From Sediminibacterium sp. (GTDB lineage: Bacteria > Bacteroidota > Bacteroidia > Chitinophagales > Chitinophagaceae), in contig NZ_JAHVAA010000012.1 in NCBI RefSeq assembly GCF_019264485.1, forward strand, positions 186,001 through 250,000: 64,000 nucleotides of DNA, written 5' to 3'. The translations under genes were made by a program, and so were the position numbers. Positions 8,293 to 15,383 of the stretch are shown here, piece by piece. The first letter of the stretch is position 1. Each line of letters opens with the position of its first letter. Below the pieces are notes generated by a model. That model had not been told where the DNA came from. It did no database searches and saw nothing but the letters and a program-made list of their open reading frames with translations.

Positions 8293-8922
8293 ATGGAACT
8301 CGATGAACTAAAATATCAACTCAACCAAAAGCTGGCAACAGATCATGCCAGCCGGACTGATGCAGATATTGCAGCCCTACTGAAAAAGAAAACCAGTTCT
8401 GTCATTGGCAAACTGAAACGCAGCCTTGTTGTTGAAATGGTGCTTTGTGTGCTGTTTTCTATTGCCATGCTGTATGTATGTTTTGTTTCAGACTACTGGT
8501 CTATTCGTTTATACTTTGGCGTATTTGCCGTACTGATGTTTCTTTTCACTTTTATTTTATATTACCTGTATAAAAGAACACAAAAACTTACCAGCTCTCA
8601 TCAGCCTGTAAAAGCCAACCTGCAAAGCGCCGTAAGTCTGTTGGAGGAATTTGTAAAAAGGTATTTCCAGTTTACCATGGCCATGCTGCCTGTTTGTTTT
8701 GTATTCTCACTCATCTTATCAAGTATGGAACCCATTTCTGTTCCTGAAGTAGATAAGTTTGTGTTGCACTATTTCTCTGCAAGATGGCAGGTACTTACTT
8801 TTCTGGGTGTTTATATGATTGTACTGGCCGTAACACTGTATTATTTCACCAAATGGTACCTGAAAAAACTCTATGGAAATTATTTGACGGAGTTGAAGAA
8901 ATGCATAGAGGAGTTGGGGTGA
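8293..8922 (+). CDS. Four-TM membrane protein downstream of the ECF sigma factor
   Basis: This 209-residue protein has a roughly 42-residue soluble N-terminus rich in Lys/Asp (starting MELDELKYQLNQKLA), then four predicted membrane helices at about 44-66, 70-94, 124-146 and 165-188, and ends in a charged cytoplasmic tail. I do not recognise a named family. Its position 10 bp after a sigma factor gene, and the soluble N-terminus before the first helix, suggest it tethers or inhibits that sigma factor; this is inference. The gene ends immediately before a family A repeat arm. Confidence 0.75.
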   Translation: MELDELKYQLNQKLATDHASRTDADIAALLKKKTSSVIGKLKRSLVVEMVLCVLFSIAMLYVCFVSDYWSIRLYFGVFAVLMFLFTFILYYLYKRTQKLTSSHQPVKANLQSAVSLLEEFVKRYFQFTMAMLPVCFVFSLILSSMEPISVPEVDKFVLHYFSARWQVLTFLGVYMIVLAVTLYYFTKWYLKKLYGNYLTELKKCIEELG

Positions 8923-8923
8923 G

Positions 8924-9022
8924 AAAACAGAAGAACAGAGAAACAGAGGAATAAGGAACAGAGAAAGTTAATCATCCCTATTTTCTCATTCCTCTGTTTC
9001 TCTGTTCGTTATTCTTCTGTTT
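8924..9022. repeat. Convergent-junction hairpin, family A (ACAGAGAA units)
   Basis: A perfect 20-bp inverted repeat, GAACAGAGAAACAGAGGAAT (8933-8952), is mirrored at 8988-9007, and outer AAAACAGAAGAA arms also match with a small bulge. The same 20-mer recurs at 60507-60567. The element fills the junction between two convergent genes and encodes the last residues of the thioesterase gene. Confidence 0.88.
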
Positions 9023-9441
9023 TTTAGCACTGCAACGGTAAGCCTGCTAATACAAACCAACCTCTCCCTCTCATCATAAATTTTAATCTCCCACACCTGT
9101 GAGCTGGCACCTATATGTACGGGTTTGGCGATGCCTGTTACCAGTCCTTCTCTTACACTACGCAGGTGGTTGGCATTGATTTCCTGTCCAACACAAATCA
9201 TTTTTTCAGGGTCAACCGTCAAGGCTGCACCTACACTGCCAAGTGTTTCAGCCAGTGCAACAGAAGCACCACCGTGTAATAATCCATAAGGTTGTTTGGT
9301 GCGGTGATCTACGGGCATGGTGGCTTTCAGGTAATCATCACCCAGTTCTGTAAAAATCATACCCAGGTGCTCACCCATGGTATTTTTACCCAATGGCTGT
9401 ATATCAGCAATCGTTAATGCTTTATGAAACCAGATCGACAT
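8986..9441 (-). CDS. Hotdog-fold PaaI-type thioesterase
   Basis: The 151-residue cytoplasmic protein is a hotdog-fold acyl-CoA thioesterase of the PaaI/YbdB type. The core motif LLHGGASVALAETLGSVGA contains the conserved HGG and the downstream acidic residue of the catalytic helix. The substrate could be an aromatic or medium-chain acyl-CoA. It sits 9 bp after coaD, so the coaD-thioesterase pair is probably one transcript, with a loose thematic link through coenzyme A. The last twelve residues (about KNRRITNRETEE) are encoded by an arm of repeat family A and do not look like part of the conserved domain. Confidence 0.87.
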   Translation of the reverse strand: MSIWFHKALTIADIQPLGKNTMGEHLGMIFTELGDDYLKATMPVDHRTKQPYGLLHGGASVALAETLGSVGAALTVDPEKMICVGQEINANHLRSVREGLVTGIAKPVHIGASSQVWEIKIYDERERLVCISRLTVAVLKNRRITNRETEE

Positions 9442-9450
9442 GGTGAGTCA

Positions 9451-9918
9451 TTATTTTTTGATGGAACGTATTACGGCTTCCGGTAAAAAAGGAGAAGCAT
9501 CTCCGCCATTTTTTATGATATCACGAACAATGGTAGACGCCACCGATGTATATTTTGGTTCACCGGTGAGAAAAATGGTTTCTATATTTTTATCCAGTGT
9601 ACGATTGGCATCGGCAATGGTTTTTTCATACTCAAAATCGCTCACATAGCGAATACCGCGAAGTATAAACTGCGCCCCTATTTCTTTACAGTAATGAATC
9701 GTTAATCCCTCGTAGACCACACTTTTTACCTTGGGTTCATCTTTATAAATTTCTTTGAACCATTCCATCCGCTGTTCCGGACTAAACATCGGCGATTTGG
9801 CCGAATTGATTCCAATACCCACATAAATCTGGTCGAACAATGGCAGTGCCCGATTAATAATATCGGTATGCCCCAAGGTAACGGGATCGAATGTGCCAGG
9901 GAATAAACAGATACGCAT
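9451..9918 (-). CDS. coaD: Phosphopantetheine adenylyltransferase
   Basis: CoaD transfers AMP from ATP to 4'-phosphopantetheine, forming dephospho-CoA in coenzyme A synthesis. The 155-residue protein has the nucleotidyltransferase signature GTFDPVTLGH at residues 8-17 and the C-terminal motif TSVASTIVRD (the usual ISSTxVR region). RGIRYVSDFEYE is the expected substrate-binding stretch. It has full family length. The gene lies between pyrB and the thioesterase gene, with a repeat hairpin upstream that separates it from pyrB. Confidence 0.95.
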   Translation of the reverse strand: MRICLFPGTFDPVTLGHTDIINRALPLFDQIYVGIGINSAKSPMFSPEQRMEWFKEIYKDEPKVKSVVYEGLTIHYCKEIGAQFILRGIRYVSDFEYEKTIADANRTLDKNIETIFLTGEPKYTSVASTIVRDIIKNGGDASPFLPEAVIRSIKK

Positions 9919-9949
9919 GGTAATGGTTTATAACCACGAAGAAAGGGAA

Positions 9950-10059
9950 GAAAACAGAGAAAGCAAAAAAATAAGAAATAGGAAATAAGGAATAAGTAAT
10001 GAGAAAGTGTATATCATACTTCCTGATTCCTTATTTCTTTTTCCATATTTCTCTGTTTT
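9950..10059. repeat. Inverted repeat between coaD and pyrB, family A-like
   Basis: Left arm AAAACAGAGAAAGC plus AATAAGAAATAGGAAATAAGG units (from 9950) pairs with the right arm ATTCCTTATTTCTTTTTCC and ATATTTCTCTGTTTT (10025-10059). The pyrB stop codon lies at the end of the right arm. Confidence 0.75.
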
Positions 10060-10978
10060 ATTCTCCTGCAAGCAGGTACAACACCGCCATCCGCACCGCT
10101 ACCCCATTTTCTACCTGGTTAAGTACAATGGAGAATGGCCCGTCGGCTACATCGCTGTCAAGTTCTACGCCTCGGTTAATCGGTCCGGGGTGCATGATTA
10201 CTATTTCTTTACCCAGGCTTTCGAGTAAACGTCTGTTAATGCCGTAAGCCAGGTTATATTCACGAAGAGAGGAAAATAGAGGCTGGTTCTGTCTTTCCAA
10301 CTGTATCCGCAGTACGTTGGCCACATCACACCATTGCAGGGCTTTCTTGAGGTTATACTCCACACGTACATCCAGCGCTTCTTCAATATACTTGGGAATA
10401 AGTGTGGGCGGACCTGCAATAGTAACTTCCGCTCCCATTTTACGGAGCAGGTACATATTGCTGAGTGCCACACGGCTGTGCATGATATCGCCGATGATGG
10501 CTACTTTCAGCCCCTCCAGCTTACCCAGTTTCTCTTTCATTGAAAAAGCGTCAAGCAAAGCCTGTGTGGGGTGCTCATTGATACCATCACCTGCATTTAC
10601 AATGGCTGCAGGAATATGTTTGGCGAGGAAATGCGGTGCGCCGGAAGCACTGTGACGCATAACCACCATATCCACTTTCATACTGAGGATATTATTAACG
10701 GTATCGAGCAGGGTCTCACCTTTAGCGGCCGAAGATGTGGTGGCAGCAAAATTCAATACATCGGCCGACAAACGCCGTTCTGCCAGCTCAAATGACATCC
10801 GGGTACGGGTTGAATTTTCATAAAACAGGTTCACAATGGTGATATCGCGCAGCGATGGCACTTTTTTAACCGGTCTTTGTAAAACTTCCTTGAACTGTTC
10901 GGCTGTAGTAAGAATTAACTGAATATCATCTCGGGTGAGATCTTTAATACCAAGGAGATGTTTGGTAGAGAGTTTCAT
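10058..10978 (-). CDS. pyrB: Aspartate carbamoyltransferase catalytic subunit
   Basis: PyrB joins carbamoyl phosphate and aspartate to N-carbamoyl-aspartate, the committed step of pyrimidine synthesis. The 306-residue protein has the carbamoyl-phosphate motif STRTR (residues 56-60), the HPTQALLDA helix and the C-terminal HPGPINRGVELDSDVADG region. No regulatory subunit gene (pyrI) is nearby. The regulator gene pyrR lies upstream on the same strand, separated by a four-helix-bundle gene inside repeats, so the expected pyrR-pyrB pair is interrupted. A catalytically empty dihydroorotase homologue at 44 kb could be its structural partner, as in other ATCase/pseudo-DHO complexes; that is inference. 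Confidence 0.96.
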   Translation of the reverse strand: MKLSTKHLLGIKDLTRDDIQLILTTAEQFKEVLQRPVKKVPSLRDITIVNLFYENSTRTRMSFELAERRLSADVLNFAATTSSAAKGETLLDTVNNILSMKVDMVVMRHSASGAPHFLAKHIPAAIVNAGDGINEHPTQALLDAFSMKEKLGKLEGLKVAIIGDIMHSRVALSNMYLLRKMGAEVTIAGPPTLIPKYIEEALDVRVEYNLKKALQWCDVANVLRIQLERQNQPLFSSLREYNLAYGINRRLLESLGKEIVIMHPGPINRGVELDSDVADGPFSIVLNQVENGVAVRMAVLYLLAGE

Positions 10979-11000
10979 TAAAAATCAAAGTTAGGAAAAA

Positions 11001-11053
11001 AAGAAACAAGAAATGAAGGAACAAGGGGCAAGGAACAAGAATCAAGAAAAAAG
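11001..11053. repeat. Left arm flanking the four-helix gene, family C (7-nt NNCAAGN units)
   Basis: The plus strand reads as purine-rich heptads, for example GAACAAG GGGCAAG GAACAAG AATCAAG. The same unit type, partly in inverse orientation, recurs on the other side of the four-helix gene at 11517-11583. Confidence 0.75.
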
Positions 11054-11061
11054 TTGAGGGA

Positions 11062-11406
11062 TTAGCTTCGTTTGAGCAGAATGGCAGACAGTATTTTAGT
11101 CAGTTGAATGGATTGGTTTATCAGACGGTTTCGTTCTGAAATTAAATGATCATCTGCTGGGATCAAAAGTAATTTTAGCCAAAAAACAGACTCTTTTGCT
11201 TCCCTTCGTGCTATTTTAAGTTTCATATTTTCATCCGCTTTGCCCAAGGGATCAGACGCCTCGATATAATTGGCCCCAATTGATGCAGATGATCGTAATA
11301 GTTGTTTTACATATTCGTGATTGATCCATTCTTTGCCTGCTATGGCACATAGATTGCGCACATCCATAGCAAACTGATAAAAGCGTTTTTGCAGTTCTTC
11401 TGACAT
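11062..11406 (-). CDS. Four-helix-bundle protein (23S rRNA intervening-sequence protein family)
   Basis: The 114-residue, entirely helical protein fits the four helix bundle/S23 ribosomal-type family (PF05635 type), with the characteristic core KQLLRSSASIGANYIEA and RREAKESVFWLKLL. The family is named from proteins encoded in intervening sequences of 23S rRNA genes, but most members are scattered single genes of unknown function. Here it stands between pyrR and pyrB and is bracketed by family C repeats on both sides, so it looks inserted. Function is unknown; a role in repeat biology or nucleic acid binding is speculation. Confidence 0.88.
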   Translation of the reverse strand: MSEELQKRFYQFAMDVRNLCAIAGKEWINHEYVKQLLRSSASIGANYIEASDPLGKADENMKLKIARREAKESVFWLKLLLIPADDHLISERNRLINQSIQLTKILSAILLKRS

Positions 11407-11516
11407 GTTCCGAAACTAAAAGAAAGAGACATCGTTTCCCATAAAAAATACATAGATAAATACCTGCGAGACCCCGTAATTTTAATAGAAGAAAGGCTAA
11501 AAACAGGCGACGGAGG

Positions 11517-11583
11517 AACAAGAATTAAGATTCAAGATTCGATTTCCCTATCTCTTGATCCTTGACTCTTGTCTGTTGAATCC
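11517..11583. repeat. Right arm flanking the four-helix gene, family C
   Basis: AACAAGAATTAAGATTCAAG (from 11517) faces TCTTGATCCTTGACTCTTGT (11553-11572), whose reverse complement again reads as NNCAAGN heptads. It ends at the pyrR stop codon. Confidence 0.75.
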
Positions 11584-12104
11584 TAAATCAACACCACTTC
11601 ATCCACTTCGTCCCTTTCCTTCCAGCAAACTTTTACTTTTTGGGAGATGATGGTATCGATGGTTTTGCCGGTGAAATCGGGCTGTATAGGTAGTTCGCGG
11701 CTGAAACGGCGGTCAATAAGTACGCAGAGCGATACTTTGGAAGGGCGGCCAAATGCCAGTAAAGCATCGAGTGCCGCGCGTATGGTTCTGCCGGTATACA
11801 ATACATCATCAATCAGTATCACATGCTGGTTCTCCAGACTGAAAGGAATATCGGTACTATTAGCAATATGCAGGCTCTTACGCACATCATCACGGTAGAA
11901 AGTGATGTCCAGCTTGCCATATACTACTTTACCACCCGGTACCAGTGATTGTAATTCAGTTACAATACGATCGCTCAGAAAAATACCGCGGGGTTGCAGG
12001 CCAATAACCACGGTGTCTTGCAGCGATGCATTGTTTTCCAGTATCTGATGGGCCAGTCTTTTTACCGTTAATGCCAGTTGCTGACCAGATAATATCGTCT
12101 TCAA
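11583..12104 (-). CDS. pyrR: Bifunctional pyr regulator / uracil phosphoribosyltransferase
   Basis: PyrR binds pyr mRNA in a UMP-dependent manner to control pyrimidine genes and, in many species, converts uracil plus PRPP to UMP. The 173-residue protein carries the PRPP-binding motif VILIDDVLYTGRTIRAALDA and the N-terminal VVIGLQPRGIFLSDRI. The reading frame has no early ATG; it starts at a TTG (12104-12102) with an in-frame TAA four codons upstream, so TTG is the only good start. No PyrR anti-terminator loop is recognisable in the short leader. It is divergent from recF and is the first gene of the minus-strand pyr group. Confidence 0.92.
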   Translation of the reverse strand: MKTILSGQQLALTVKRLAHQILENNASLQDTVVIGLQPRGIFLSDRIVTELQSLVPGGKVVYGKLDITFYRDDVRKSLHIANSTDIPFSLENQHVILIDDVLYTGRTIRAALDALLAFGRPSKVSLCVLIDRRFSRELPIQPDFTGKTIDTIISQKVKVCWKERDEVDEVVLI

Positions 12105-12185
12105 GCCAATTTTTTATTAAAAATAATCGCTTTCATTGATACCACACGTGAATTATTCCGAAACAGGTGCGTTAATTTGCCGTCT

Positions 12186-13274
12186 ATGTTCCGTCTTCGG
12201 CAGTTATCTATGGTACAGTTCCGCAATTATGAAAGTCAGCATGTTGACTTTGGAGAAAGAATTGTGGGCATCTGCGGCTCCAATGGTGTAGGTAAAACCA
12301 ATTTACTGGATGCCATTTATTACCTGAGTTTCTCCAAGAGCTATTTTGCCCGTACAGATGCCCAAAGCGTTCATCACGGCAGTTTGGGTATGCGTTTACA
12401 GGGACATTACCATATTAATGAGGAAGATAAGAGTGTAACACTGATTGTTCGGGAAACAGGAAAAAAAGAATTACAACTCGATGGGGAGCTTTATAAGAAA
12501 TTCTCAGACCATATTGGAAAATTTCCTGTGGTAATGATTGCCCCTGATGATGTGGCGCTGATCAGCGGCCCCGGAGAAGAAAGAAGAAAATTCCTGGATA
12601 CGGTTTTGTCGCAGATCGATCCACATTACCTGCAACAACTGATCGATTACAATAAAATCCTCCAGCAAAGAAACAGCCTGCTGAAACAGGCGGCTGACAG
12701 TGGAATGATGGATGAAACGCTGCTCAATATTCTGAACGAACAATTAAGTACAACGGGCACTATCATTTTTAATACCCGTAAAAGTTTCCTGCAAAATTTT
12801 CTGCCACTGGCTTTCAGTATTTATGAACGTATTGCCCGTAGTAATGATGGCATTTATTTATCGTATCAAAGCCCTTTATTACAAACAGATTTCCCTACCC
12901 TCTTGCAACAAAACCGGTTAAAAGATTTTGCCCTGCAAAGAACCAGTTCAGGTATTCACCGCGATGATATTATACTGCAAATGGGTGACCAATTATTTAA
13001 AACAGAAGCTTCACAGGGGCAAAGAAAAAGTTTACTCTTCGCACTCAAACTCGCCGAATGGCAGGTTTTAAAAGAAAAGAAAGGGTTTACACCCATCCTT
13101 TTACTCGATGATGTATTTGAAAAATTAGATGATGCAAGGATGTTGCAGTTGCTGCATTGGGTTTGCGCAGAAAGTGATGGCCAGGTATTTATTACAGACA
13201 CACATCCGGAGAGATTGAAGCAGCAGTTAGATGCTATTGGAACGGCTTTTCAGATGATTCAATTGAATCATTAA
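12186..13274 (+). CDS. recF: DNA replication and repair protein RecF
   Basis: RecF is an SMC-like ATPase that loads RecA at gaps during recombinational repair. The 362-residue protein has Walker A GSNGVGKTN near residue 35, the ABC-type signature ASQGQRKSLLFALKLAE, and Walker B PILLLDDVFEKLDD near the C-terminus. The track start at 12177 is a TTG; the ATG three codons later (MFRLRQL) is preferred. No dnaA or dnaN is adjacent, as is usual in Bacteroidota. The expected downstream neighbour, a DUF721 gene, is separated from it by a GxxExxY gene inside a 39-bp inverted repeat. Confidence 0.94.
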   Translation: MFRLRQLSMVQFRNYESQHVDFGERIVGICGSNGVGKTNLLDAIYYLSFSKSYFARTDAQSVHHGSLGMRLQGHYHINEEDKSVTLIVRETGKKELQLDGELYKKFSDHIGKFPVVMIAPDDVALISGPGEERRKFLDTVLSQIDPHYLQQLIDYNKILQQRNSLLKQAADSGMMDETLLNILNEQLSTTGTIIFNTRKSFLQNFLPLAFSIYERIARSNDGIYLSYQSPLLQTDFPTLLQQNRLKDFALQRTSSGIHRDDIILQMGDQLFKTEASQGQRKSLLFALKLAEWQVLKEKKGFTPILLLDDVFEKLDDARMLQLLHWVCAESDGQVFITDTHPERLKQQLDAIGTAFQMIQLNH

Positions 13275-13307
13275 TTTTAAATAAGCTGTCGTTTTGAATT
13301 GTAAGAA

Positions 13308-13346
13308 ACCACAGAGTTACACGGAGTATGACACAGAGTTTCACGG
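13308..13346. repeat. Left inverted-repeat arm flanking the GxxExxY gene, family D
   Basis: The arm reads ACCACAGAGTTACACGGAGT... with alternating CACAGAG and CACGGAG units. It matches the reverse complement of 13814-13852 at 35 of 39 positions, the first 23 perfectly. Confidence 0.9.
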
Positions 13347-13350
13347 AGGA

Positions 13351-13722
13351 TTAATAAACAACTCGTTTGATGCCGTTCTTTAGTGAGTTGACATGAAAGT
13401 TAATCAACAAGCCAACTTTACAATTACTGAGTTTTAAATAGGTAATCATTTGAGCAATATGAACGTCTGTAAAAGTTTCCACCGCTTTCACTTCAATAAC
13501 TATAGATCTTTCTACAAGAATGTCTATCCGATAACCTGTTTCAAGTTTTACCTCTTTGTATATAAGGGGCATTGGCACTTGCCTTTCTACAATAAATCCT
13601 GTTGTGAGTAACTCGTAATATAAGCAGGCTTCATAGGCAGATTCAAGTAAGCCCGGTCCAAGGTTACTATGTACTAAATAAGCCGCTTTTAATATCTGGC
13701 TGGTAATTATACTTTGTTGCAT
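13351..13722 (-). CDS. GxxExxY family protein
   Basis: The 123-residue protein carries the family motif GLLESAY (in LGPGLLESAYEACL, about residues 21-34) and a PD-(D/E)xK-like core GYRIDILVERSIVIEVKAV (about 62-80, with D, E and K in place), so it may have a nuclease fold. The family is widespread as scattered singletons, often in several copies per genome, and has no established function. The gene is convergent to recF and divergent from DUF721 and sits exactly between the two arms of a 39-bp inverted repeat, which suggests it moved in with them. Confidence 0.88.
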   Translation of the reverse strand: MQQSIITSQILKAAYLVHSNLGPGLLESAYEACLYYELLTTGFIVERQVPMPLIYKEVKLETGYRIDILVERSIVIEVKAVETFTDVHIAQMITYLKLSNCKVGLLINFHVNSLKNGIKRVVY

Positions 13723-13813
13723 TTTACTTTTTCAACAAATCTATAACAAGTCCCTACGGTACAACCGATGTGCCATAGGCGTTCTAATATCCATCCAGCT
13801 ACTAAACAACCCT

Positions 13814-13852
13814 CAGTGTAACTCCGTGCCATACTCCGTGTAACTCTGTGGT
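13814..13852. repeat. Right inverted-repeat arm flanking the GxxExxY gene, family D
   Basis: This is the inverse copy of 13308-13346 (35/39 identity; the 23 bp nearest 13852 are perfect). It lies in the divergent region between the GxxExxY gene and DUF721, an unusual place for these repeats in this window. Confidence 0.9.
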
Positions 13853-13934
13853 AAAAAAGACTTCGGCATATACATGATTATTTAAAAACTGAGATGCTGA
13901 AACAACTCTCTGTAAGCAAGTCTTACCTTTTTTG

Positions 13935-13942
13935 TACTTTTG
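13935..13942 (+). promoter_or_regulatory. Bacteroidota -7 element (TACTTTTG) before the DUF721 gene
   Basis: TACTTTTG matches the TAnnTTTG consensus exactly and ends 4 bp before the ATG at 13947. No clear TTG -33 box is visible at the normal distance. If active, transcription would start at or near the start codon. Confidence 0.4.
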
Positions 13943-13946
13943 ACGC

Positions 13947-14228
13947 ATGTCTGAATTCCATATCGGCGACGCTATCAGGGGCTTTTTGCACAAGAGTCAT
14001 TTAAAGAACGGTATTCGTGCGGTTCAGATTGAAGAGATATGGGAACAACTGATGGGAAAAACCATTGCGCGTTATACAGATAAAATACAGATCATTAACC
14101 AGAAATTATTCATCACCACCAGCGTTGGCCCTTTAAAGAATGAACTACTCTACCAGAAAACCCAGATTATTGAAAGGGTGAATGAGGCGTTTGGAGAGAA
14201 AGTGATTAGTGAAGTGGTGATACAGTAG
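13947..14228 (+). CDS. DUF721 domain protein (DciA-like)
   Basis: The 93-residue protein matches the DUF721 family, with the motif IEEIWEQLMGKTIARYTDKI and LKNELLYQKTQIIERVNEAFG. DUF721 includes DciA, which helps load the replicative helicase in bacteria without DnaC, so a role at the replication fork is likely; the short Bacteroidota form covers mainly the conserved core. In Bacteroidota it usually follows recF directly; here the GxxExxY cassette intervenes. Its stop codon TAG lies inside the first unit of a CAGTAGT tandem repeat. Confidence 0.85.
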   Translation: MSEFHIGDAIRGFLHKSHLKNGIRAVQIEEIWEQLMGKTIARYTDKIQIINQKLFITTSVGPLKNELLYQKTQIIERVNEAFGEKVISEVVIQ

Positions 14229-14255
14229 TCAGTAGTCAGTAGTCAGTAGTCAGTA
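14223..14255. repeat. Heptad tandem repeat CAGTAGT x 4.7
   Basis: Four perfect copies of CAGTAGT plus CAGTA start within the last codons of the DUF721 gene. This is the cleanest 7-nt tandem array in the window. Confidence 0.95.
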
Positions 14256-14298
14256 AGGAAAACTCGCCTGTTCTTTTGGTTATTGTGCTATCTGCTTT

Positions 14299-14340
14299 TT
14301 TCACCTTTCACGTCTCACTTTTCACGTTTCACGTTTCCGT
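14299..14340. repeat. Heptad tandem repeat, TTTCACG-type, six units
   Basis: Six consecutive 7-nt units: TTTCACC, TTTCACG, TCTCACT, TTTCACG, TTTCACG, TTTCCGT. The permease stop codon (14322-14324) lies in the fourth unit. Confidence 0.92.
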
Positions 14341-15374
14341 ATTCTCGGATCAACTACGCCATAGAGAAGATCGGCTATCATATTAACGAAGATGAAAAAA
14401 GTGGCGGTAATGAGTACACTACCCATCACTACGGGGAAATCGAGTTTTTCGAGGGCATCTACGGTTATTTTTCCGATTCCCTTCCAGCCAAAAATATATT
14501 CCACAAAAAAAGCACCCGCCAATAATTCTGCAAACCATCCGGTGATTGCTGTGACAACAGGATTTAATGCATTACGCAATGCATGTTTCACCACAATGGT
14601 TCTTTTACTCAGTCCCTTTGCTCTGGCAGTGCGTATATAGTCCTGGTTCAACACATCAAGCATCGCAGTTCTTGTTAACTGTGTAATAATGGCGAGTGGA
14701 CGTATACCAAGTGTAATGGCCGGGAGTATCAGGTTCTTTAATTGCAAAGACCTGCCTTTGAATGGATCAATATCATATAAACTACCTGTCATTTCCAGAC
14801 CTGTATAATGACTCAGTACAAAACCAAATAAATAAGCCAGTACAATACCCATAAAAAAAGAGGGTGCTGAAATACCGAGTACGCTGGCAAATACAGAGCC
14901 GGTATCCATCCAGGTATCTTTTTTTATTGCAGCTATTACACCAAGTGTTATACCAATAACTGTAGCAAATAACATGGCTGCCAGTGCCAGTACCAGTGTT
15001 CCCGGCAGGGCTTCGGCTAATACAGCAGCTACTTCTTTTTTGGTTTGATAAGACCGGCGCAGATAAGGTACTTTGATGGCAAATTTGGTATCGCCCCCTA
15101 TAAAAACACCTTTGAGTTCCTTTCTTTCAATTTCTTCTTTTGCGTGAATACTGAGTGGAGAAACATCATTCAGGTAATACAAAAACTGTTTCCACTTTGG
15201 CTGATCCAGCGCCAGCTCCTTTCTTATATTCTGGATGGTAGCACTGTCGCCGGTTTGTCCTAATACAAGTCGCGCAGGATCACCAAATCCCTGGAACAGA
15301 AAAAATACAATCACCACTACCCCTGCCAGTACAAGCAACCCATACAGGAGTTTTTTGGTGAGGTATTGTAGCAT
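14322..15374 (-). CDS. ABC transporter permease (DppB/OppB type)
   Basis: This is an integral inner-membrane subunit of a peptide/nickel-type ABC importer. The 350-residue protein has a first helix at about 11-31, a large periplasmic loop (about 35-110) and five further helices, with the ATPase-contact EAA loop at ARTARAKGLSKRTIVVKHALRNALNP type sequence near residues 240-265. The partner permease, ATPase and binding protein are not next to it, so the transported substrate is unknown. The last residues (RKRET) are encoded inside a TTTCACG heptad array. The upstream gene ends 9 bp before its start. Confidence 0.88.
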   Translation of the reverse strand: MLQYLTKKLLYGLLVLAGVVVIVFFLFQGFGDPARLVLGQTGDSATIQNIRKELALDQPKWKQFLYYLNDVSPLSIHAKEEIERKELKGVFIGGDTKFAIKVPYLRRSYQTKKEVAAVLAEALPGTLVLALAAMLFATVIGITLGVIAAIKKDTWMDTGSVFASVLGISAPSFFMGIVLAYLFGFVLSHYTGLEMTGSLYDIDPFKGRSLQLKNLILPAITLGIRPLAIITQLTRTAMLDVLNQDYIRTARAKGLSKRTIVVKHALRNALNPVVTAITGWFAELLAGAFFVEYIFGWKGIGKITVDALEKLDFPVVMGSVLITATFFIFVNMIADLLYGVVDPRIRKRET

Positions 15375-15383
15375 CTGTTTTTC

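Noticed and set aside
11252-11521. Minus-strand ORF of 89 residues overlapping the four-helix gene
   Set aside because: Out-of-frame shadow of the better supported four-helix gene.
14223-14340. CRISPR-like array
   Set aside because: Units are 7 nt without spacers and there are no cas genes; they are tandem heptads.
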